A stretch of DNA of 64,000 bases from Hydractinia symbiolongicarpus. Its lineage: Eukaryota; Cnidaria; Hydrozoa; Anthoathecata; Hydractiniidae. The notes under the pieces were generated by a model. The model saw nothing but the letters and a program-made list of their open reading frames with translations, was not told the DNA's origin and ran no database searches. The stretch covers positions 31,436,001 to 31,500,000 of the forward strand of contig NC_079884.1 in assembly GCF_029227915.1 (NCBI RefSeq), written 5' to 3'. Below are positions 37,301 through 49,700 of the stretch, piece after piece; within the stretch, counting starts at the first letter, position 1, and each line of letters opens with the position of its first letter. A program made the position numbers and the translations under genes.

Positions 37301-39881
37301 CGATTTTTTAAATTATCTTTTCACCACTAAAACGCATGAGACTTGCAGTTTTCAAAAATGTTTTCATTTTTGATGAGACGCTTAATAAAAGAGGTTTATT
37401 CGCCGGCAAACGAAATCCTGCGATTTCCCGTAAATCCCGGGCTTGGTTCGTATAGTCGAATTTATACAAAGAAAGTACCCAGAGAGTAAACTCATTTCCT
37501 GAACGATTTTTTAAATTTTTTTTTCACCACTAAAACGCATGAGACTTGTAGTTTTCAAAAATGTTTTCATTTTTGATGAGACGCTGAATGAAAGAAGTTT
37601 AATCGCCGGCAAACGAAATCCCGCGATTTCCCGTAAATCCCGGGCTTGGCTCGTATAGTCGAATGTATACAAAGAAAGTACCCTGTGAGTAAACTCATTT
37701 CCGAAACGATTTTTTAAATTATCTTTTCACCACTAAAACGCATGAGACTTGCAGTTTTCAAAAATGTTTTCATTTTTGATGAGACGCTTAATAAAAGAGG
37801 TTTAATCGCCGGCAAACGAAATCCCGCGATTTCCCGTAAATCCCGGGCTTGGCTCGTATGGTCGAATGTATAGAAAGAAAGTACCCAGGGAGTAAACTCA
37901 TTTCCCGAACGATTTTTTAAATTTTCTTTTCACCACTAAAACGTATGAGACTTGTAGTTTTCAAAAATGTTTTTATTTTTGATGAGACGCTTAATGAAAG
38001 AGGTTTAATCGCTGGCAAACGAAAACCCGCGATTTCCAGTAAATCCCGAGCTTGGCCCGTATAGTCGAATGTATACAAAGAAAGTACCCTGTGAGTAAAC
38101 TCATTTCCAGAACGATTTTTTAAATTATTTTTTCACCACTAAAACGCATAAGACTTGTAGTTTTCAAAAATGTTTTCATTTTTGATGAGACGCTTAATGA
38201 AAGTGGTTTAATCGCCGGCAAACGAAAACCCGCGATTTCCCGTAAATCCCGGGCTTGGCCCTATAGTCGAATGTATACAAAGAAAGTACCCTGTGAGTAA
38301 ACTCATTTCCGAAACGATTTTTTAAATTATCTTTTCACCACTAAAACGCATGAGACTTGCAGTTTTCAAAAATGTTTTCATTTTTGATAAGACGCTTAAT
38401 AAAAGAGGTTTAATCGCCGGCAAACGAAATCCCGCGATTTCCCGTAAATCCCGGGCTTGGCTCGTATAGTCGAATGTATAGAAAGAAAGTACCCAGGAAG
38501 TAAACTCATTTCCCGAACGATTTTTTAAATTTTTTTTTCACCACTAAAACGCATGAGACTTGTAGTTTTCAAAAATGTTTTTATTTTTGATGAGACGCTT
38601 AATGAAAGAGGTTTAATCGCTGGCAAACGAAAACCCGCGATTTCCAGTAAATCCCGGGCTTGGCCCGTATAGTCGAATGTATACAAAGAAAGTACCCTGT
38701 GAGTAAACTCATTTCCAGAACGATTTTTTAAATTATTTTTTCACCACTAAAACGCATAAGACTTGTAGTTTTCAAAAATGTTTTCATTTCTGATGAGACG
38801 CTGAATAAAAGGAGTTTAATCGCCGGCAAATGAAAACCCGCGATTTCCCGTAAATCCCGGGCTTGGCCAGTATAGTCAAAAGTATACAAAGATAGTACCC
38901 AGGGAGTAAACTAATCTCCCAAACGATTTTTTAAATTATTATTTCACCACTAAGTCCCATGAGACTTGTAGTTTTTAAAAATGTTTTCATTTTTGATGAG
39001 ACACTGAATAAAAGAAGATTAATCGCCAGCAAACGAAAACCCGCGATTTCCCGTAAATCCCGGACTCGGCCCGTATAGTCAAAAGTATACAAAGAAAGTA
39101 CCCAGGGAGTAAACTCATTTCCCGAACGATTTTTTAAGTTATTTTTTCACCACTAAAACGCATGAGACTTGTAGTTTTCAGAAATGTATTCACTTTTGAT
39201 GAGACGCTTAATGAAAGAGGTTTAATCGCTGGCAAACGAAAACCCGCGATTTCCCGTAAATCCCGGGCTTGGCCCGTATAGTCGAATGTATACAAAGAAA
39301 GTACCCTGTGAGTAAACTCATTTCCAGAACGATTTTTTAAATTATTTTTTCACCACTAAAACGCATAAGACTTGTAGTTTTCAAAAATGTTTTCATTTCT
39401 GATGAGACGCTGAATAAAAGGAGTTTAATCGCCGGCAAATGAAAACCCGCGATTTCCCGTAAATCCCGGGCTTGGCCAGTATAGTCAAAAGTATACAAAG
39501 ATAGTACCCAGGGAGTAAACTAATCTCCCAAACGATTTTTTAAATTATTATTTCACCACTAAGTCCCATGAGACTTGTAGTTTTTAAAAATGTTTTCATT
39601 TTTGATGAGACACTGAATAAAAGAAGATTAATCGCCAGCAAACGAAAACCCGCGATTTCCCGTAAATCCCGGACTCGGCCCGTATAGTCAAAAGTATACA
39701 AAGAAAGTACCCAGGGAGTAAACTCATTTCCCGAACGATTTTTTAAGTTATTTTTTCACCACTAAAACGCATGAGACTTGTAGTTTTCAGAAATGTATTC
39801 ACTTTTGATGAGACGCTTAATGAAAGTGGTTTAATGTCCGGCAAACGAAAATCCGCGATTTCCCGTAAATCCCGGGCTTGG
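25326..39881 (+). repeat. giant higher-order repeat, copy 2 (14,556 bp)
   Basis: Same order of monomers as copy 1. The length difference of 811 bp is fully explained: +203 for the monomer that copy 1 lost near 15.1 kb, -1 for a single base, and +609 for a three-monomer duplication near 38.6-39.8 kb. The left junction is inside GGCCCGTATAGTC at 25325-25336: to its left the text follows the end type (CCCGGGCTTGG), to its right it follows 11581 onward (TCAAAAG, then GAGATTGTAG at 25420). The switch keeps monomer phase exactly. Confidence 0.9.
38600..39820 (+). repeat. 609-bp three-monomer tandem duplication
   Basis: GAAATGTATTCACTTTTGATG occurs at 39181 and again at 39790, 609 bp apart, with matching family 5, family 6 and CACTGAATAAAAGAAGATT monomers between. 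The other giant copies have this motif once (25234 and 50734). The exchange point lies just after CTTAATGAAAG near 39213, where a family 1 derivative continues as a family 5 monomer (AGGTTTAATCGCTGGC). Confidence 0.86.
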
Positions 39882-42800
39882 CCCGTATAGTCGAATGTAT
39901 ACAAAGAAAGTACCCTGTGAGTAAACTCATTTCCAAACGATTTTTTAAATTATTTTTTCACCACTAAAACGCATAAGACTTGTAGTTTTCAAAAATGTTT
40001 TCATTTCTGATGAGACGCTGAATAAAAGGGGTTTAATCGCCGGCAAATGAAAACCCGCGATTTCCCGTAAATCCCGGGCTTGGCCAGTATAGTCAAAAGT
40101 ATACAAAGATAGTACCCAGGGAGTAAACTCATTTCCCGAACGATTTTTTAATTTATTTTTTGACCACTAAAACGCATGAGACTTGTAGTTTTTAAAAATG
40201 TTTTCATTTTTGATGAGACTCTGAATAAAAGAAGTTTAATCGCCGGCAAACGAAAACCTGCGATTTCCCGTAAATCCCGGATTCGGCCTGTATAGTCAAA
40301 AGTATACAAAGAAAGTACCCAGGGAGTAAACTAATTTCCCAAACGATTTTTTAAATTATTATTTCACCACTAAGTCCCATGAGACTTGTAGTTTTTAAAA
40401 ATGTTTTCATTTTTGATAAGACACTGAATAAAAGAAGATTAATCGCCAGCAAACGAAAACCCGCGATTTCCCGTAAATCCCGGACTCGGCCCGTATAGTC
40501 AAAAGTATACAAAGAAAGTACCCAGGGAGTAAACTCATTTCCCGAACGATTTTTTAAGTTATTTTTTCACCACTAAAACGCATGAGACTTGTAGTTTTCA
40601 GATATTGTTTTCACTTTTGATGAGACGCTTAATGAAAGTGGTTTAATGTCCGGCAAACGAAAACCCGCGATTTCCCGTAAATCCCGGGCTTGGCCCGTAT
40701 AGTCGAATGTATACAAAGAAAGTACCCTGTGAGTAAACTCATTTCCAAAACGATTTTTAAATTATCTTTTCACCACTAAAACGCATGAGACTTGCAGTTT
40801 TCAAAAATGTTTTCATTTTTGATGAGATGCTTAATAAAAGAGGTTTAATCGCCGGCAAACGAAATCCCCCGATTTCGCGTAAATCCCGGGCTTGGTTCGT
40901 ATAGTCGAATGTATAAAGGGAAAGTACCCAGGGAGTAAACTCATTTCCCGAACGATTTTTTAAATTTTTTTTCCCACTAAAACGCATGAGACTTGTAGTT
41001 TGCAAAAATGTTTTCATTTTTGATGAGACGCTGAATGAAAGAAGTTTAATCGCCGGCAAACGAAAACCCGCGATTTCCCGTAAATCCCGGGCTTGGCCCG
41101 TATAGTCGAATGTATACAAAGAAAGTACCCTGTGAGTAAACTCATATCCAAAACGATTTTTTAAACTATCTTTTCACCACTAAAACGCATGAGACTTGCA
41201 GTTCTTAAAAATGTTTTCATTTTTGATGAGACGCTTAATAAAAGAGGTTTAATCGCCGGCAAACGAAATCCCGCGATTTCCCGTAAATCCTGGGCTTGGC
41301 TCGTATAGTCGAATGTATACAAAGAAAGTACCCAGGGAGTAAACTAGTTTCCCGAACGATTTTTTAAATTTTTTTTCACCACTAAAACGCATGAGACTTG
41401 TAGTTTTCAAAAATGTTTTCATTTTTGATGAGACGCTTGATGAAAGAGGTTTAATCGCTGGCAAACAAAAAACCGCGATTTCCAGTAAATCCCGGGCTTG
41501 GCCCGTATAGTCGAATGTATACAAAGAAAGTACCCTGTGAGTAAACTCATTTCAAGAACGATTTTTTAAATTATTTTTTCACCACTAAAACGCATAAGAC
41601 TTGTAGTTTTCAAAAATGTTTTCATTTTTGATGAGACGCTGAATAAAAGAAGTTTAATCGCCGGCAAACGAAAACCTGCGATTTCCCGTAAATCCCGGAT
41701 TCGGCCTGTATAGTCAAAAGTATACAAAGAAAGTACCCAGGGAGTAAACTAATTTCCCGGGCGATTTTTTAAATTATTATTTCACCACTAAGTCCCATGA
41801 GACTTGTAGTTTTTAAAAATGTTTTCATTTTTGATAAGACACTGAATAAAAGAAGATTAATCGCCAGCAAACGAAAACCCGCGATTTCCCGTAAATCCCG
41901 GACTCGGCCCGTATAGTCAAAAGTATACAAAGAAAGTACCCAGGGAGTAAACTCATTTCCCGAACGATTTTTTAAGTTATTTTATCACCACTAAAACGCA
42001 TGAGATTTGTAGTTTTCAGAAATGTTTTCACTTTTGATGAGACGCTTAATGAAAGTGGTTTAATGTCCGGCAAACGAAAACCCGCGATTTCCCGTAAATC
42101 CCAGGCTTGGCCCGTATAGTCGAATGTATACAAAGAAAGTACCCTGTGAGTAAACTCATTTCCAAAACGATTTTTTAAATTATCTTTTCACCACTAAAAC
42201 GCATGAGACTTGCAGTTTTCAAAAATGTTTTCATTTTTGATGAGACGCTTAATAAAAGAGGTTTAATCGCCGGCAAACGAAATCCCGCGATTTCCCGTAA
42301 ATCCCGGGCTTGGCTCGTATAGTCGAATGTATAGATGTATAGAAAGAAAGTACCCAGGGAGTAAACTCATTTCCCGAACGATTTTTTAAATTTTTTTTTG
42401 ACCACTAAAACGCATGAGACTTGTAGTTTTCAAAAATGTTTTTATTTTTGATGAGACGCTTAATGAAAGAGGTTTAATCGCTGGCATACGAAAACCCGCG
42501 ATTTCCAGTAAATCCCGGGCTTGGCCCGTATAGTCGAATGTATACAAAGAAAGTACCCTGTGAGTAAACTCATTTCCAGAACGATTTTTTAAATTATTTT
42601 TTCACCACTAAAACGCATAAGACATGTAGTTTTCAAAAATGCTTTCATTTCTGATGAGACGCTGAATAAAAGGAGTTTAATCGCCGGCAAATGAAAACCC
42701 GCGATTTCCCATAAATCCCGGGCTTGGCCAGTATAGTCAAAAGTATACAAAGATAGTACCCAGGGAGTAAAATCATTTCCCGAACGATTTTTTAATTTAT

Positions 42801-42892
42801 TTTTTCACCACTAAAACGCATGAGACTTGTAGTTTTTAAAAATGTTTTCATTTTTGATGAGACGCTGAATAAAAGAAGTTTAATCGCCGGCA
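39882..42892 (+). repeat. extension of the giant repeat, families 4-6
   Basis: This follows giant copy 2 and has no counterpart in copy 1, which cuts to the left end of the HOR at 25326. It is repeated once at 50826-53836 (offset 10944). Special monomers include CAGATATTGTTTTCAC near 40600, GTATAAAGGGAAAG near 40913, the shortened TTTTTTTTCCCACTAAAAC junction near 40970, TTCCCGGGCGATTTT near 41756, and the 8-bp duplication at 42327-42342. From about 42.3 kb it re-enters the series seen at 36.0 kb (offset 6295 = 5686 + 609). Confidence 0.85.
42327..42342 (+). other. 8-bp tandem duplication variant
   Basis: ATGTATAG occurs twice in a row inside a family 4 monomer, after TATAGTCGA. The same duplication is at 53271-53286, exactly 10944 bp later, so it was copied with the 10.9-kb unit. 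It is not seen at the related positions near 36.0 kb and 47.6 kb. Confidence 0.9.
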
Positions 42893-43703
42893 AACGAAAA
42901 CCCGCCATTTTCCGTAAATCCCGGGCTTGGCCCGTATAGTCAAAAGTATACAAAGAAAGTACCCAGGGTGTAAACTCATTTCCAGAACGATTTTTTAAAT
43001 TATTATTTCACCACTAAAGCCCATGAGACTTGTAGTTTTTAAAAATGTTTTCATTTTTGATGAGACGCTGAATAAAAGAAGTTTAATCGCCGGCAAACGA
43101 AAACCCGCTATTTCCCGTAAACCCCGGACTCGGCCCGTATAATCAAAAGTATACAAAGAAAGTACCCAGGGAGTAAACTCATTTCCCGAACGATTTTTTA
43201 AATTATTTTTTCACCACTAAAACGCATGAGACTTGCAGTTTTCAAAAATGTTTTCATTTTTGATGAGACGCTGAATGAAAGACGTTTAATAGCCGGCAAA
43301 CAAAATCCCGCGATTTCCCGTAAATCCCGGGCTTGGCTCGTATAGTCGAATGTATACAAAGAAAGTACCCAGGGAGTAAACTCATTTCCCGAACGATTTT
43401 TTAAATTATCAATTCACCACTAAAACGCATGAGACTTGTAGTTTTTAGAAATGTTTTCATTTTTGATGAGACGCTTAATGAAAGTGGTTTAATCGCCGGC
43501 AAACGGAAACCCGCGATTTCCCGTAAATCCCGGGCTTGGCTGTATAGTCGAATGTATACAAAGAAAGTACCCTGTGAGTAAACTCATTTCCAAAACGATT
43601 TTTTAAATTATCTTTTCACCACTAAAACGCATGAGACTTGTAGTTTTCAAAAATGTTTTCATTTTTGATGAGACACTTAACAAAAGAAGTTTAATCGCCG
43701 GCA
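42893..43703 (+). repeat. 811-bp four-monomer duplication
   Basis: CCCGCTATTT occurs at 43104 and 43915, and AAATTATCAATTCACC occurs near 43404 and 44215, each pair 811 bp apart. In giant copies 1 and 2 this four-monomer run is present once at the corresponding place (CCCGCTATTT near 18416 and 32362). The extra run is therefore specific to this copy. Confidence 0.85.
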
Positions 43704-46700
43704 AACGAAAACCCGCCATTTTCCGTAAATCCCGGGCTTGGCCCGTATAGTCAAAAGTATACAAAGAAAGTACCCAGGGTGTAAACTCATTTCCAGAACG
43801 ATTTTTTAAATTATTATTTCACCACTAAAGCCCATGAGACTTGTAGTTTTTAAAAATGTTTTCATTTTTGATGAGACGCTGAATAAAAGAAGTTTAATCG
43901 CCGGCAAACGAAAACCCGCTATTTCCCGTAAACCCCGGACTCGGCCCGTATAATCAAAAGTATACAAAGAAAGTACCCAGGGAGTAAACTCATTTCCCGA
44001 ACGATTTTTTAAATTATTTTTTCACCACTAAAACGCATGAGACTTGCAGTTTTCAAAAATGTTTTCATTTTTGATGAGACGCTGAATGAAAGACGTTTAA
44101 TAGCCGGCAAACAAAATCCCGCGATTTCCCGTAAATCCCGGGCTTGGCTCGTATAGTCGAATGTATACAAAGAAAGTACCCAGGGAGTAAACTCATTTCC
44201 CGAACGATTTTTTAAATTATCAATTCACCACTAAAACGCATGAGACTTGTAGTTTTTAAAAATGTTTTCATTTTTGATGAGACGCTTAATGAAAGTGGTT
44301 TAATCGCCGGCAAACGGAAACCCGCGATTTCCCGTAAATCCCGGGCTTGGCTGTATAGTCGAATGTATACAAAGAAAGTACACTGTGAGTAAACTCATTT
44401 CCAAAACGATTTTTTAAATTATCTTTTCACCACTAAAACGCATGAGACTTGTAGTTTTCAAAAATGAGACACTTAACAAAAGAAGTTTAATCGCCGGCAA
44501 ACGAAAACCTGCGATTTTCCGTAAATACCGGGCTTGGCCCGTATAGTCAAAAGTATACAAAGAAAGTACCCAGGGTGTAAACTCATTTCCAGAACGATTT
44601 TTTAAATTATTATTTCACCACTAAAGCCCATGAGACTTGTAGTTTTTAAAAATGTTTTCATTTTTGATGAGACGCTGAATAAAAGAAGTTTAATCGCCGG
44701 CAAACGAAAACGCGCCATTTCCCGTAAACCCCGGACTCGGCCCGTATAATCAAAAGTATACAAAGAAAGTACCCAGGGAGTAAACTCATTTCCCGAACGA
44801 TTTTTTAAATTATTTTTTCACCACTAAAACGCATGAGACTTGCAGTTTTCAAAAATGTTTTCATTTTTGATGAGACGCTGAATGAAAGACGTTTAATAGC
44901 CGGCAAACAAAATCCTGCGATTTCCCGTAAATCCCGGGCTTGGCTCGTATAGTCGAATGTATACAAAGAAAGTACCCAGGGAGTAAACTCATTTCCCGAA
45001 CAATTTTTTAAATTATCATTTCACCACTAAAACGCATGAGACTTGTAGTTTTTAAAAATGTTTTCATTTTTGATGAGACACTGAATAAAAGAAGTTTAAT
45101 CGCCGGCAAACGAAAACCCGCCATTTCCCATAAATTCCGGGCTTGGCCCGTATAGTCAAAAGTATACAAAGAAAGTACCCAGGGTGTAAACTCATTTCCC
45201 GAACGATTTTTTAAATTATTATTTCACCACTAAAGCCCATGAGACTTGTAGTTTTTAAAAATGTTTTCATTTTTGATGAGACGCTGAATAAAAGAAGTTT
45301 AATCGCCGGCAAACGAAAACCCGCCATTTCCCGTAAACCCCGGACTCGGCCCGTATAATCAAAAGTATACAAAGAAAGTACCCAGGGAGTAAACTCATTT
45401 CCCGAACGATTTTTTAATTTATTTTTTCACCACTAAAACGCATGAGACTTGTAGTTTTCAAAAATGTTTTCATTTTTGATGAGACGCTGAATGAAAGAAG
45501 TTTAATCGCCGGCAAACGAAAACGTGCGATTTCCCGTAAATCCCAGACTCGGCCCGTATAGTCAAAAGTATACAAAGAAAGTACCCAGGGTGTAAACTCA
45601 TTTCCCGAACGATTTTTTAAATTAATTTTCACCACTAAAACGCATGAGACTTGTAGTTTTCAGAAATGTTTTCATTTTTGATGAGACGCTTAATGAAAGT
45701 GGTTTAATCGCCGGCAAACGAAAACCCGCGATTTCCCGTAAATCCCGGGCTTGGCCCGTATAGTCGAATGTATACAAAGAAAGTACCCTGTGAGTAAACT
45801 CATTTCCGAAACGATTTTTTAAATTATCGTTTCACCACTAAAACGCATGAGACTTGCAGTTTTCAAAAATGTTTTCATTTTTGATGAGACGCTTAATAAA
45901 AGAGGTTTAATCACCGGCAAACGAAGTCCCGCGATTTCCCGTAAATCCCGGGCTTGGCTCGTATAGTCGAATTTATACAAAGAAAGTACCCAGGGAGTAA
46001 ACTCATTTCCTGAACGATTTTTTAAATTTTTTTTTCACCACTAAATCGCATGAGACTTGTAGTTCTCAAAAATGTTTTCATTTTTGATGAGACGCTGAAT
46101 GAAAGAAGTTTAATCGCCGGCAAACGAAATCCCGCGATTTCCCGTAAATCCCGGGCTTGGCTCGTATAGTCGAATGTATACAAAGAAAGTACCCAGGGAG
46201 TAAACTCATTTCCCGAACGATTTTTTAAATTTTTTTTCACCACTAAAACGCATGAGACTTGTAGTTTTCAAAAATGTTTTCATTTTTGATGAGACGCTGA
46301 ATGAAAGAAGTTTAATCGCCGGCAAACAAAATCCCGCGATTTCCTGTAAATCCCGGGCTTGGCTCGTATAGTCGAATGTATACAAAGAAAGTACCCAGGG
46401 AGTAAACTCATTTCCCGAACGATTTTTTAAATTATCTTTTCACCACTAAAACGCATGAGACTTGTAGTTTTTAAAAATGTTTTTATTTTTGATGAGACAC
46501 TGAATAAGAGAAGTTTAATCGCCGGCAAACGAAAACCCGCCATTTCCCGTAAATCCGGGGCTTGGCCTGTATAGTCGAATGTATACAAAGAAAGTACCCA
46601 GGGAGTAAACTCATTTGCCGAACGATTTTTTACATTATTTTTTCACCACTAAAACGCATGAGACTTGTAGTTTTCAAAAATGTTTTCATTTTTGATGAGA

Positions 46701-49700
46701 CGCTTAATGAAAGAGGTTTAATCACCGGCAAACAAAATCCTGCGATTTCCCGTAAATCCGGGGCTTAGCCCGTACAGTCGAATGTATACAAAGAAAGTAC
46801 CCAGGGAGTAAACTCATTTCCCGAACGATTTTTTAAATTATTATTTCACCACTAAAGCCCATGAGACTTGTAGTTTTTAAAAATGTTTTCATTTTTGATG
46901 AGACGCTGAATAAAAGAAGTTTAATCGCCGGCAAACGAAAATCCGCCATTTCCCGTAAACCCCGGACTCGGCCCGTATAATCAAAAGTATACAAAGAAAG
47001 TACCCAGGGAGTAAACTCATTTCCCGAACGATTTTTTAATTTATTTTTTCACCACTAAAACGCATGAGACTTGTAGTTTTCAAAAATGTTTTCATTTTTG
47101 ATGAGACGCTGAATGAAAGAAGTTTAATCGCCGGCAAACGAAAACGTGCGATTTCCCGTAAATCCCTGACTCGGCCCGTATAGTCAAAAGTATACAAAGA
47201 AAGTACCCAGGGTGTAAACTCATTTCCCGAACGATTTTTTAAATTAATTTTCACCACTAAAACGCATGAGACTTGTAGTTTTCAGAAATGTTTTCATTTT
47301 TGATGAGACGCTTAATGAAAGTGGTTTAATCGCCGGCAAACGAAAACCCGCGATTTCCCGTAAATCCCGGGCTTGGCCGGTATAGTCGAATGTATACAAA
47401 GAAAGTACCCTGTGAGTAAACTCATTTCCGAAACGATTTTTTAAATTATCTTTTCACCACTAAAACGCATGAGACTTGCAGTTTTCAAAAATGTTTTCAT
47501 TTTTGATGAGACGCTTAATAAAAGAGGTTTAATCGCCGGCAAACGAAATCCCGCGATTTCCCGTAAATCCCGGGCTTGGCTCGTATAGTCGAATGTATAG
47601 AAAGAAAGTACCCAGGGAGTAAACTCATTTCCCGAACGATTTTTTAAATTTTTTTTTCACCACTAAAACGCATGAGACTTGTAGTTTTCAAAAATGTTTT
47701 TATTTTTGATGAGACGCTTAATGAAAGAGGTTTAATCGCTGGCATACGAAAACCTGCGATTTCCAGTAAATCCCGGGCTTGGCCCGTATAGTCGAATGTA
47801 TACAAAGAAAGTACCCTGTGAGTAAACTCATTTCCAGAACGATTTTTTAAATTATTTTTTCACCACTAAAACGCATAAGACATGTAGTTTTCAAAAATGC
47901 TTTCATTTCTGATGAGACGCTGAATAAAAGGAGTTTAATCGCCGGCAAATGAAAACCCGCGATTTCCCGTAAATCCCGGGCTTGGCCAGTATAGTCAAAA
48001 GTATACAAAGATAGTACCCAGGGAGTAAACTCATTTCCCGAACGATTTTTTAATTTATTTTTTCACCACTAAAACGCATGAGACTTGTAGTTTTTAAAAA
48101 TGTTTTCATTTTTGATGAGACGCTGAATAAAAGAAGTTTAATCGCCGGCAAACGAAAACCTGCGATTTCCCGTAAATCCCGGACTCGGCCTGTATAGTCA
48201 AAAGTATACAAAGAAAGTACCCAGGGAGTAAACTAATTTCCCAAACGATTTTTTAAATTATTATTTCACCACTAAGTCCCATGAGACTTGTAGTTTTTAA
48301 AAATGTTTTCATTTTTGATGAGACACTGAATAAAAGAAGTTTAATCGCCGGCAAACGAAAACCTGCGATTTCCCGTAAATCCCGGACTCGGCCTGTATAG
48401 TCAAAAGTATACAAAGAAAGTACCCAGGGAGTAAACTAATTTCCCAAACGATTTTTTAAATTATTATTTCACCACTAAATCCCATGAGACTTGTAGTTTT
48501 TAAAAATGTTTTCATTTTTGATGAGACACTGAATAAAAGAAGATTAATCGCCAGCAAACGAAAACCCGCGATTTCCCGTAAATCCCGGACTCGGTCCGTA
48601 TAGTCAAAAGTATACAAAGAAAGTACCCAGGGAGTAAACTCATTTCCCGAACGATTTTTTAAGTTATTTTTTCACCACTAAAACGCATGAGACTTGTAGT
48701 TTTCAGAAATGTTTTCACTTTTGATGAGACGCTTAATGAAAGTGGTTTAATCGCCGGCAAACGAAAACCCGCGATTTCCCGTAAATCCCGGGCTTGGCCG
48801 TATAGTCGAATGTATACAAAGAAAGTACCCTGTGAGTAAACTCATTTCCGAAACGATTTTTTAAATTATCTTTTCACCACTAAAACGCATGAGACTTGCA
48901 GTTTTCAAAAATGTTTTCATTTTTGATGAGACGCTTAATAAAAGAGGTTTATTCGCCGGCAAACGAAATCCTGCGATTTCCCGTAAATCCCGGGCTTGGT
49001 TCGTATAGTCGAATTTATACAAAGAAAGTACCCAGGGAGTAAACTCATTTCCTGAACGATTTTTTAAATTTTTTTTTCACCACTAAAACGCATGAGACTT
49101 GTAGTTTTCAAAAATGTTTTCATTTTTGATGAGACGCTGAATGAAAGAAGTTTAATCGCCGGCAAACGAAATCCCGCGATTTCCCGTAAATCCCGGGCTT
49201 GGCTCGTATAGTCGAATGTATACAAAGAAAGTACCCTGTGAGTAAACTCATTTCCGAAACGATTTTTTAAATTATCTTTTCACCACTAAAACGCATGAGA
49301 CTTGCAGTTTTCAAAAATGTTTTCATTTTTGATGAGACGCTTAATAAAAGAGGTTTAATCGCCGGCAAACGAAATCCCGCGATTTCCCGTAAATCCCGGG
49401 CTTGGCTCGTATGGTCGAATGTATAGAAAGAAAGTACCCAGGGAGTAAACTCATTTCCCGAACGATTTTTTAAATTTTCTTTTCACCACTAAAACGTATG
49501 AGACTTGTAGTTTTCAAAAATGTTTTTATTTTTGATGAGACGCTTAATGAAAGAGGTTTAATCGCTGGCAAACGAAAACCCGCGATTTCCAGTAAATCCC
49601 GAGCTTGGCCCGTATAGTCGAATGTATACAAAGAAAGTACCCTGTGAGTAAACTCATTTCCAGAACGATTTTTTAAATTATTTTTTCACCACTAAAACGC

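Larger units (their letters stand above)
32151..42892 (+). repeat. 10.7-kb higher-order unit, first copy
   Basis: This unit overlaps the right part of giant copy 2 and its extension to 42892. It matches 42893-53836. Offsets are 10742 for the first few monomers, 11553 from about 32700 to 39180, then 10944 to the end. The two steps equal one four-monomer gain (811 bp) in the later copy and the 609-bp gain in this one. Matched points: 33861/45414, 34469/46022, 35009/46562, 35483/47036, 40757/51701 and 41249/52193. Confidence 0.9.
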
